Assembly (NCBI GenBank): GCA_019694835.1
Contig: JAIBBE010000014.1
Coordinates: forward strand, 62,001-126,000
Direction: 5' to 3'
Source of the DNA: Fimbriimonadaceae bacterium
Lineage (GTDB): Bacteria; Armatimonadota; Fimbriimonadia; Fimbriimonadales; Fimbriimonadaceae
DNA length: 64,000 nt
The position numbers and the translations under genes are program-made. Shown piece by piece: positions 57,435-64,000 of the stretch. Under the pieces are notes generated by a model. It worked only from the letters and a program-made list of their open reading frames with translations, was not told the origin of the DNA and did not search any database. Position 1 is the first letter of the stretch, and each line of letters begins with the position of its first letter.

Positions 57435-58154
57435 ATGGACCCCCTCGACCTTTGGGAAAGCTCCGCTGATGCTTGGGCGGCTTTCGTCGAGCAGGGGGAC
57501 AAGAACCGCGATCTCCTTCTCGACCCCGTCGTTCTCGGTGAATGCGGTGATGTGACCGGCCTGCGCGTACTCGATGTCGGCTGCGGCGAAGGACGGTTCT
57601 GCCGGATGCTCGCCAAGCGAGGGGCCGAAGTGATCGGTCTCGATCCGACTCCTTCTCTCATCGCGTTGGCCGAACGCAAAGGCGGGGGACCGACCTACGC
57701 GCTGGGAATGGCCGAGGATCTCCCTTATGAGGACGGAAGTTTCGACCTTTTGATCAGCTATCTGGCCTTGCTCGATGTCGCTGACTTTCGGCGGGCGATC
57801 GCCGAGATGGCACGGGTTCTCCAACCTGGGGGGCGAGCGATCGTCGCGAACCAAAATGCGTTCGTGACCACGAGTATGAACGGATGGCACCGTGGCCCCA
57901 ACGGTGAATTCCTGCACTTCCCCGTCGATCGGTACTTGGAGGAGTGGGGGGAAACGACCTCCTGGAAAGGAATCGAAATCGTAAACTACCATCGGCCACT
58001 CAGTGCGTACTTTGATGCCTTCTTGACCAACGGTTTTATACTGCGCCGATTCCAAGAGCCCGGACCTACCGACGAGGCCATTCGCTTGGCGCCCGGCTTG
58101 GAGCAGCATTGCCGCGTGCCCTTCTTCTATGTCGCGACTTGGCAGAAGGAATGA
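57435..58154 (+). CDS. Class I SAM-dependent methyltransferase
   Basis: A 239-residue methyltransferase of the UbiE/Methyltransf_11 type. Motif I is LRVLDVGCGEGRFCRMLAKR with the acidic residue in VIGLDPTPSLI; motif II region is GMAEDLPYEDGSFDLLISYL; post-motif III LQPGGRAIVANQNAF. The C-terminal part (WKGIEIVNYHRPLSAYFDAF) is typical of small-molecule methyltransferases. Substrate unknown. It overlaps aat by ATGA, so the pair is co-translated. Confidence 0.88.
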   Translation: MDPLDLWESSADAWAAFVEQGDKNRDLLLDPVVLGECGDVTGLRVLDVGCGEGRFCRMLAKRGAEVIGLDPTPSLIALAERKGGGPTYALGMAEDLPYEDGSFDLLISYLALLDVADFRRAIAEMARVLQPGGRAIVANQNAFVTTSMNGWHRGPNGEFLHFPVDRYLEEWGETTSWKGIEIVNYHRPLSAYFDAFLTNGFILRRFQEPGPTDEAIRLAPGLEQHCRVPFFYVATWQKE

Positions 58155-58741
58155 GCGACCCACCTCTGACCCCCGACCTGATCCGCTACGCCTATTCCCA
58201 AGGCGCGTTTCCGATGACCATGGAGGACGGACACGTGGGGTGGTTCCAACCGCATATGCGGGCCCTTTTCCCGATCTCCGGCATCCACGTCTCACGCTCG
58301 CTCGCCAAGGTCATACGCGTCGGCGAATTCGAAGTTCGCTTCGACACCGCTTATGAGGAGGTGATGAGGGGCTGTCTCCGCCCCAGGGACAACTGGATCA
58401 GTGAGGAGTTCATCCGTGTATACACGGAGATCCACCGCCAAGGCTGGGGGCATTGTGCGGAGTGTTGGGCAGGTGGGCGTTTGGTCGGTGGGGTCTATGG
58501 AATCTGCATGGGAAGCTACTTCGCGGCGGAGTCGATGTTCCACCGAGAGACCGACGCGTCCAAGGTCGCGCTCTGGGCGCTGGTCGAGAAATGCCGCGAG
58601 ACCGGTTTCACCCTCTTCGATGCCCAGATCATGAATCCGCACTTGGAGTCGCTCGGTGCCTACGAAGTGCCCCATGCCCAGTTCATGACGATGCTCGAAG
58701 ACGCCATTCATCGTCCGAATCGGTGGCACCGTTCGCCATAA
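58151..58741 (+). CDS. aat: Leucyl/phenylalanyl-tRNA-protein transferase
   Basis: The enzyme that adds Leu or Phe to N-terminal Arg/Lys of proteins, marking them for ClpAP degradation (N-degron pathway). The 196-residue protein has the family blocks YAYSQGAFPM, GHCAECWAGGRLVGGVYGI, ESMFHRETDASKVALWALV, LFDAQIMNPHLESLGAYEV. Start ATG overlaps the methyltransferase stop; an upstream in-frame start lies within the methyltransferase. Length is normal for the short form of Aat. Confidence 0.92.
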   Translation: MSDPPLTPDLIRYAYSQGAFPMTMEDGHVGWFQPHMRALFPISGIHVSRSLAKVIRVGEFEVRFDTAYEEVMRGCLRPRDNWISEEFIRVYTEIHRQGWGHCAECWAGGRLVGGVYGICMGSYFAAESMFHRETDASKVALWALVEKCRETGFTLFDAQIMNPHLESLGAYEVPHAQFMTMLEDAIHRPNRWHRSP

Positions 58742-58742
58742 T
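58737..58742 (+). promoter_or_regulatory. CATAAT box before the LolA/thioredoxin-like gene
   Basis: CATAAT, overlapping the aat stop codon, then six bases and GTG. The first base deviates from TANNNT. Confidence 0.35.
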
Positions 58743-58748
58743 CCAACC

Positions 58749-59816
58749 GTGCACTCGATCCTCGCGCTTCTCGCCCTCGGTTCGCCGCAAACGGACGCTC
58801 TTGATCGCCTGGAGACCTATCTGGCGAAGGCGACCTCGCTCCGTGTCGAGTTCACCTTAACTTCGCCTGGGTATGAGGGCCAAGGGAAGGCCAGTTTGGT
58901 GTGGCGTCGGCCCAAAGAGCAGGCGTTTTCAGTCGTTTGGGGGCCAGGATCGGCCGGCTTCCGGCAAGGCCCGTCCGGTGTGATCGAGATCAACAAGACG
59001 GCAAAGACTTACCGTATTTTCGCGCCGCCGCCGTACCTGGCTCCGCCGCCGAGCGAAGTATCAGCACTCACGGGGTTAACCTATCCGTCCGTATTGCTCT
59101 CGGGCGGCTTGCGCAAGGAACTGCCGCCGGAAATGAAGTACACATCAGCAGGATCGGAGACCGTTAGTGGCCAGAAGGCGGATGTCGTTAAGGGCACTTA
59201 TCGTGGCCAGATTGATATCGATGTCGAGGCAGCGATTGCGGCCGACGGGCGACTTCTGCGCTACCGCACAAAGACCGCGAGCCCGGAAATGAATCGTGAG
59301 ATTGAATGGGTGTTTACGCAGTGGGATCTCAAACCAACGCTCGCTCCGGGAACATTCTCCCTGAGTGTCGATAACGGCTATACGCCGTTCTCTCTGCCTG
59401 ATCAGCCGTGGCCAGTCGAAGTAGGCGCGAAGGCTCCGCTGGGAATCTGGACAGACATCAAGAGTTCGGTGAAAACGGACGTGAGGTCATGGGCGAAAGG
59501 ACGCTGGCTTCTTCTCGGCTTCGTCGATAGTGAAGGCCCATCGCTCGCACTGCGTAAGGCATGGCGACATCTTCTCGCTGACCTCGGCAAACAGAAGCCC
59601 CTCGACGCAATGGTCTCGAATTGGGCCGTTCCCGAAGCCACGCGCACTTTCAAATTGACCCCGGACCTCTCTTCATCTTGGCGCGTTCCAGGATTTCCCT
59701 TCATTGCACTCGTCAATCCATCGGGAGACATTGCTTGGTTAATGTTCGGTTTTGCCGCTGATCATGAAAAGGCCATTCGGGAGAGTATGCGGTATGCCGT
59801 GGAGTCCAATCTGTGA
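58749..59816 (+). CDS. LolA-like / thioredoxin-fold two-domain exported protein
   Basis: A 355-residue protein with a short signal-like N-terminus (HSILALLALGSPQ). Residues 15-215 have the LolA/DUF2092 half-barrel pattern (DRLETYLAKATSLRVEFTLT, PKEQAFSVVWGPGSAGFRQG, REIEWVFTQWDLKP). Residues 225-350 resemble a redoxin/TlpA-type thioredoxin fold (GRWLLLGFVDSEGPSLALRK, FPFIALVNPSGDIAWLMFG), but the CxxC active site is absent, so it is unlikely to be a redox enzyme. GTG start after a CATAAT box. It overlaps ppk2 by GTGA. Confidence 0.65.
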   Translation: MHSILALLALGSPQTDALDRLETYLAKATSLRVEFTLTSPGYEGQGKASLVWRRPKEQAFSVVWGPGSAGFRQGPSGVIEINKTAKTYRIFAPPPYLAPPPSEVSALTGLTYPSVLLSGGLRKELPPEMKYTSAGSETVSGQKADVVKGTYRGQIDIDVEAAIAADGRLLRYRTKTASPEMNREIEWVFTQWDLKPTLAPGTFSLSVDNGYTPFSLPDQPWPVEVGAKAPLGIWTDIKSSVKTDVRSWAKGRWLLLGFVDSEGPSLALRKAWRHLLADLGKQKPLDAMVSNWAVPEATRTFKLTPDLSSSWRVPGFPFIALVNPSGDIAWLMFGFAADHEKAIRESMRYAVESNL

Positions 59817-60637
59817 GCTACCTCCATACGATCAAACCGGGGACTTCGGTATCTCTTAAAGACCTTGATCCCGACTTCGACGCCGAACTTTCTAAGAACG
59901 AAGTCGAAGAACAGACCGCTAAACTGGGCGACGAACTCTGCGACCTTCAGGAACTCCTTTATGCCGCTGGCCAGAACGCTCTGTTGGTGGTTCTGCAAGG
60001 GATGGATACGAGTGGCAAGGACGGAACGATACGGTTTCTCCTGAGCCATATCAATGGACAGGGCTGTGCCGTTGCTCCTTTCAAAGTGCCCACACCCGTC
60101 GAACTCGCCCACGACTTCCTCTGGCGTGTGCACCAGGTGACACCTGGCAAGGGGCAAATGACGATCTTCAATCGTTCGCACTATGAAGATGTCTTGGTTG
60201 TTCGCGTTCACAGCTTGGTACCGGAGGATGTTTGGTCGAAGCGCTATGCGCACATCAATCACTTCGAGAAGTTGCTAACCGATTCTGGTGTCATTGTCCT
60301 GAAGTACATGCTCCACATTTCCAAGGAAGAGCAAGAGCAAAGGCTTTTGGAGCGTGAGCAGGACGTGGAAAGGGCTTGGAAGCTGAGTGTCGGCGACTGG
60401 AAGGAACGCGAGTATTGGCCCGACTACACGAAGGCTTATGAGGCTGCACTCTCGAAGTGCTCTACTGACGAAGCGCCGTGGCATATCGTCCCCGCCAACA
60501 AGAAGTGGTTCCGCAATCTAGCGATTGTCGAGCATATGGTCAAGACGCTTAAGGAATACCACGATCCCTGGATGGAACGCTTGGATCAGGTTGGCGAGAA
60601 GGCGAAGGCGGAGTTGACGGCCTGGCGTGCCACCTAA
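59813..60637 (+). CDS. ppk2: Polyphosphate kinase 2 family protein
   Basis: Phosphorylates nucleotides using polyphosphate (274 residues). Walker A QGMDTSGKDGTIRFLLS and Walker B FNRSHYEDVLVVRVHSL are intact, followed by the lid block EEQEQRLLEREQDVERAWKL and DWKEREYWPDYTKAYEAAL. The single-domain length fits class I or III PPK2, which regenerate ADP/ATP. GTG start overlaps the preceding stop. A dispersed-repeat copy begins three bases after the stop codon. Confidence 0.92.
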   Translation: MSYLHTIKPGTSVSLKDLDPDFDAELSKNEVEEQTAKLGDELCDLQELLYAAGQNALLVVLQGMDTSGKDGTIRFLLSHINGQGCAVAPFKVPTPVELAHDFLWRVHQVTPGKGQMTIFNRSHYEDVLVVRVHSLVPEDVWSKRYAHINHFEKLLTDSGVIVLKYMLHISKEEQEQRLLEREQDVERAWKLSVGDWKEREYWPDYTKAYEAALSKCSTDEAPWHIVPANKKWFRNLAIVEHMVKTLKEYHDPWMERLDQVGEKAKAELTAWRAT

Positions 60638-60639
60638 CC

Positions 60640-60766
60640 CGTACCGCTGGCAACCTGCCGGCGCACAACCCTGTATGAGAGCCTACGCAGCACCTCTCCC
60701 CCGACCCCTCTCCTCCGCCACGAAGTCAATTGTAGTTGGGAGTTGTCGCGCGCAGGAGAGGGGAGC
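60640..60766. repeat. Dispersed repeat copy and inverted CCCTCTCC element
   Basis: One CGTACCGCTGGC copy (60640-60662) followed by an element whose ends (CACCTCTCCCCC at 60690, GCAGGAGAGGGGAGC ending at 60766) are the reverse complement of those at 2779-2852. The same two repeat families are thus paired in both places. They lie between two convergent genes and may act as the terminator. Confidence 0.75.
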
Positions 60767-60772
60767 GTGATC

Positions 60773-62662
60773 CTACTTGGTGGTTGCTCCGCTGACTTTG
60801 GCGTCGTCTTCCTGCTCGAAGGTTCCGTAATAGTACGGCGTCTGGGATTCGAATTCGCCGGCGCACGTGTCAACCATCTTGAAGACGGGCATGATCTTCA
60901 TCTGGGAAATGATGCCAGCAGCAAAGAATCTAGCACGAAACTTGGGATCAAGCGCGTCGTATTTATCCCAGAATGAACGTTGTGCAGCATTCGCTTGATC
61001 ATCGGAAGCAATCAACTTGCCAAAGGTTTCCGCGGCACCCTTGACCTCGTCTTCTGTTACATCATTGGAGTTGGCTGCTATCGCACCGACCGCAAGCCCT
61101 GCGAATTTCCGCGTTTGCTCTCGCATCGCTGCCATATCTTGTTTCAGTTCGGCAGTCACCCCAACCATCGACTCAATACTGGGCGAAGGATAACCAATCA
61201 GGAATGCTTCTCCGATGATTCGCCGCATTTCAGCCGCATCGCTGACATGCAAATGAAGCTGCTCTAGAGATTTCTCCACATCAATGAGCTTCGAGATCTT
61301 CATCAAGAACCACTTATCAACCTTGCTCAGCCTGTTGACCTCGTCCACTCCCCATCCGCGCCGCAACCCCTCAGCAATGGCCCAAAGCCTCTCGTCAGTC
61401 GGTTTCGAGATGGCAAGGCGAAGACCCTCGTCATCCAGCGCTTGCATCTTCGGGTGCCGGAGATCTTTCTGCTTAATCTCCAACCCACGAATCGCCTTCA
61501 TAAACGCCGCTTCGAATGAACGGTCAATGGCCATCACCTCGCCGGTCGCTTTCATCTGCGTGAAGAGTGAGCGATCCGCGTTGGGGAACTTGTCAAACGG
61601 CCAGCGTGGGATCTTCACCACGCAGTAATCCAATGCAGGCTCGAAGCACGCCTTCGTGGTTCCCGTTACCTGATTCTCAATTTCATCGAGCGTCTTCCCT
61701 ACCGCGATCTTCGCACTGACTCGGGCAATAGGATAACCTGTAGCCTTCGACGCCAGCGCCGACGAACGCGAGACGCGGGGATTCACCTCGATGACATAGT
61801 AATCGAACGACTGCGGGTTAACGGCAAGCTGAACATTGCACCCACCTTCAATCCCCAGTGCGCGGATGATCTTCAGCGACGCGGTACGGAGCATGTGATA
61901 CTCGATATCCGAGAGCGTCTGCGAAGGTGCGATGACGATACTGTCACCCGTATGCACACCCATCGGATCGAAGTTCTCCATATTGCAGATCGTGATGCAG
62001 TTGCCTTTTCGATCTCGCATGACTTCGTATTCGACTTCTTTCCAACCGAGCAGACTGCGCTCAACCATGAGCTGGCTCCGCATCGAAAGCTGCAAACCCT
62101 TTAGACCAGTCTCAAGGAGCTCCTCCTTCGTGTAAGCAATGCCACCGCCCGTTCCGCCTAACGTATAGGCAGGGCGAATGATGCAGGGGTATGGCACGAC
62201 ATCGAGGATTGCTTCAAGCTGTTCAGGATTCTCGATAATCCAGCTTTCAGGCACCGGCTCCTTGATTTCCCGCATGAGCTGTCGAAACTCCTCCCGGTCT
62301 TCAGCTTTTTGGATCGCGCTCAGCGGCGTTCCGAGCAGTTTCACACCGTACTTTTCGAGGATCCCCTGATTGGCGAGCTGAGTCGCCAGGTTCAGGCCGG
62401 TCTGGCCCCCGAGGGTCGGCAACAGCCCGTCCGGTCGCTCTCGGGCGATGACCCGCTCACAGAAATCCACATTGAGCGGCTCGATGTAGACCGCATCGGC
62501 AGTCTCTTCGTCGGTCATGATCGTCGCTGGATTCGAGTTAATCAGGACGACTTTGTAGCCCTCTTCGCGAAGGGACTTGCAGGCTTGGGTGCCCGCATAA
62601 TCGAACTCCGCAGCCTGACCAATAACGATCGGGCCCGAGCCGATGACGAGGATTTTCTCCAT
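60773..62662 (-). CDS. carB: Carbamoyl-phosphate synthase large subunit, N-terminal half (split CarB)
   Basis: The 629 residues cover only the N-terminal ATP-grasp half and oligomerisation domain of CarB, normally about 1070 residues. Family blocks are [75 protein letters not shown]. The end [20 protein letters not shown] is where the second half would begin, but a stop follows. The part before it ([38 protein letters not shown]) is longer than usual. Split carB genes are known in some archaea and thermophilic bacteria; the C-half must lie elsewhere. carA is not adjacent. Confidence 0.85.
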   Translation of the reverse strand: MEKILVIGSGPIVIGQAAEFDYAGTQACKSLREEGYKVVLINSNPATIMTDEETADAVYIEPLNVDFCERVIARERPDGLLPTLGGQTGLNLATQLANQGILEKYGVKLLGTPLSAIQKAEDREEFRQLMREIKEPVPESWIIENPEQLEAILDVVPYPCIIRPAYTLGGTGGGIAYTKEELLETGLKGLQLSMRSQLMVERSLLGWKEVEYEVMRDRKGNCITICNMENFDPMGVHTGDSIVIAPSQTLSDIEYHMLRTASLKIIRALGIEGGCNVQLAVNPQSFDYYVIEVNPRVSRSSALASKATGYPIARVSAKIAVGKTLDEIENQVTGTTKACFEPALDYCVVKIPRWPFDKFPNADRSLFTQMKATGEVMAIDRSFEAAFMKAIRGLEIKQKDLRHPKMQALDDEGLRLAISKPTDERLWAIAEGLRRGWGVDEVNRLSKVDKWFLMKISKLIDVEKSLEQLHLHVSDAAEMRRIIGEAFLIGYPSPSIESMVGVTAELKQDMAAMREQTRKFAGLAVGAIAANSNDVTEDEVKGAAETFGKLIASDDQANAAQRSFWDKYDALDPKFRARFFAAGIISQMKIMPVFKMVDTCAGEFESQTPYYYGTFEQEDDAKVSGATTK

Positions 62663-62748
62663 CGAAGACCTATTGTGTCAGACCCCGCCCCCAGCACGCA
62701 CAAGCGGGTACCGGGTATCCCGAAGGCAGTCGTTTCACGGAGGAACAC

Positions 62749-64000
62749 TTGAGCTTTCCACATGATTTCGTTTGGGGCGTGGCCACCGCGTCCTATCAGA
62801 TTGAAGGAGCGGTCAACGAAGACGGGCGAGGTCCATCGACCTGGGACATGATGTGCGGCAAGCCCGGCGCCATTAACCTCGGCCACACCGGCGACGTCGC
62901 TTGCGACCACTATCATCGCTACGCCGAAGACGTCGCGTTGATGAAGGAACTGGGCGTCAAAGGCTACCGATTCAGCCTTGCCTGGCCGCGAATCATGCCC
63001 GAAGGCACTGGCGCGATCAACGAGAAAGGCCTCGAATTCTATGATCGCCTGGTCGATGCGCTGCTGGCGGCCGGAATTGAGCCGTGGGTGACCCTCTTCC
63101 ACTGGGATCTCCCCCTCGCGCTCTACCATCGCGGCGGCTGGCTGAACCCGGAGAGCCCCAAGTGGTTCGCCGACTATGCCCAGGTCGTTGTTGATCGTCT
63201 GGGGGACCGCGTGGGCCACTGGTTCACGCTGAACGAGCCCCAGTGCTTCATTGGATTGGGCACCTGGGATGGCATTCATGCTCCGGGCGATAAGCTCCGC
63301 TGGGCCGAAGTCCTCCTTGGTGCCCACCACGCTCTGCTTGCGCATGGGATGGGGACGCAGGTCATACGGGCACGAGCGAAACGACCTTCCAAGGTCGGCT
63401 ACGCGCCGGTCGGCACAACCTACGTTCCCGAGACCGAGTCCGTTGCCGACATCGACGCCGCCAGAGAGGCCATGTTCCAGGTCAACGCAAGGACGCCGTG
63501 GCAAAACACTTGGTGGATGGACCCCGTGTTTTTTGGCCGATACCCTGAGGACGGCCTCAAGCTGTATGCGGGTGAAGTGCCTAACTACATCGACGCCGAT
63601 ATGAAGACCATCTCCGAGCCGCTGGACTTCTTCGGCGCGAACATTTACACGGGCATTTCGGTGCGAGCGGGCGCGTCTGGCGTACCGGAAGTCGTGCCTT
63701 ACCCTGTAGGTGCGCCGCAGACGGCCTTCCGCTGGTGGGTCCGGCCCGAGTGCCTCTATTGGGGGCCGAAGTTCCTTTACGAACGTTACGGAAAGCCCAT
63801 TGTCATTAGCGAAAACGGTCTCTCAAACCAGGATTGGGTCCACTTGGATGGAGCGGTGCACGACCCGCAGCGCATCGACTTCCTGCACCGGCACCTCTCA
63901 AACCTGAAGCACGCGATGGTCGAAGGCGTGCCCATCGATGGCTACTTTCAGTGGTCTATGCTCGACAACTTCGAGTGGGGCGAGGGTTACAAGGAGCGAT
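62749..64000 (+). CDS. Beta-glucosidase, glycoside hydrolase family 1 (3' partial)
   Basis: The frame is open from a TTG to the window end, so the C-terminus is missing (about 417 of some 440-450 residues visible). GH1 blocks are FPHDFVWGVATASYQIEGAV at the start, the acid/base Glu in HWFTLNEPQCFIGLG, the nucleophile Glu in PIVISENGLSNQD, and the sugar-binding YFQWSMLDNFEWGEGY at the edge. GGAGG lies five bases before the TTG, which decides the start. Cytoplasmic, no signal peptide; hydrolyses beta-linked glucosides such as cellobiose. It is divergent from carB. Confidence 0.93.
   Translation, partial: MSFPHDFVWGVATASYQIEGAVNEDGRGPSTWDMMCGKPGAINLGHTGDVACDHYHRYAEDVALMKELGVKGYRFSLAWPRIMPEGTGAINEKGLEFYDRLVDALLAAGIEPWVTLFHWDLPLALYHRGGWLNPESPKWFADYAQVVVDRLGDRVGHWFTLNEPQCFIGLGTWDGIHAPGDKLRWAEVLLGAHHALLAHGMGTQVIRARAKRPSKVGYAPVGTTYVPETESVADIDAAREAMFQVNARTPWQNTWWMDPVFFGRYPEDGLKLYAGEVPNYIDADMKTISEPLDFFGANIYTGISVRAGASGVPEVVPYPVGAPQTAFRWWVRPECLYWGPKFLYERYGKPIVISENGLSNQDWVHLDGAVHDPQRIDFLHRHLSNLKHAMVEGVPIDGYFQWSMLDNFEWGEGYKER

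Overview
The window is GC-rich bacterial chromosome with tightly packed, mostly short operons. I infer an Armatimonadota/Fimbriimonadia-like, diderm, aerobic heterotroph. The clues are a PEP-CTERM sorting signal, a pseudopilin with an H-x9-DG tail motif, outer-membrane barrel-like proteins, lipoproteins, a dockerin-bearing hydrolase, a GH1 glucosidase, glycolate oxidase, and many starts a few bases after a TANNNT -10 box. The taxon is an inference from gene content; no rRNA is present to confirm it. I saw no tRNA, rRNA, CRISPR array or transposase gene.

Layout. 1-4.6 kb: two FAD oxidoreductases (the first cut by the window edge), an exported protein, apt and a GT4 glycosyltransferase. 4.6-11.6 kb: a 21-bp tandem repeat field, an Fn3-like protein, a 1397-residue TPR giant and a PQQ-propeller lipoprotein. 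11.6-15.1 kb: glcDEF on the minus strand. 15.2-24 kb: GDSL-dockerin hydrolase, diguanylate cyclase, translin homologue, exported adenosine deaminase, an mhqO/mhqD-like dioxygenase-hydrolase pair and small proteins. 24-26.9 kb: a sufS-sufU-sufT-rrf2-iscA operon on the minus strand, divergent from acpP-fabF. 28.5-32.9 kb: hpf, ispDF, yacL-like PIN/TRAM, transglutaminase. 33-34.3 kb: three small exported proteins, two Cys-rich and one broken by an in-frame stop. 34.3-50.6 kb: mostly single genes (CapA, HEAT, PEP-CTERM, comF, A-type carrier, nuoE, uppS, ygfZ, pseudopilin, GDSL) with a candidate small RNA at 45.6 kb. 50.8-56.9 kb: an RHS locus. 57.4-64 kb: methyltransferase, aat, LolA/thioredoxin-like protein, ppk2, a carB N-half and a GH1 glucosidase running off the end.

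The most interesting locus is the RHS region (50820-56944, minus strand). A 1307-residue exported RHS/YD-repeat protein ends in a 180-residue variable tip with an HExxH motif (HEHWH) and is followed by a small lipoprotein gene. Downstream lies a second copy of only the last part of the RHS core, aligned without gaps, joined to a different HExxH tip (HELTH, M91/NleD-like in layout) and overlapped by a small exported-protein gene. This looks like a polymorphic toxin with an 'orphan' spare tip, in which both effectors are predicted zinc proteases and both partner proteins are exported.

The window is also rich in dispersed small repeats: a GCCAGCGGTACG family at five loci (one inside the glcF reading frame), a TTCGCCGTCCCGGCGAA palindrome family that begins at stop codons, two fields of 21-bp periodic repeats, and several long inverted repeats. 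Together they suggest active non-coding repeat families whose mobilising enzyme is not in this window.
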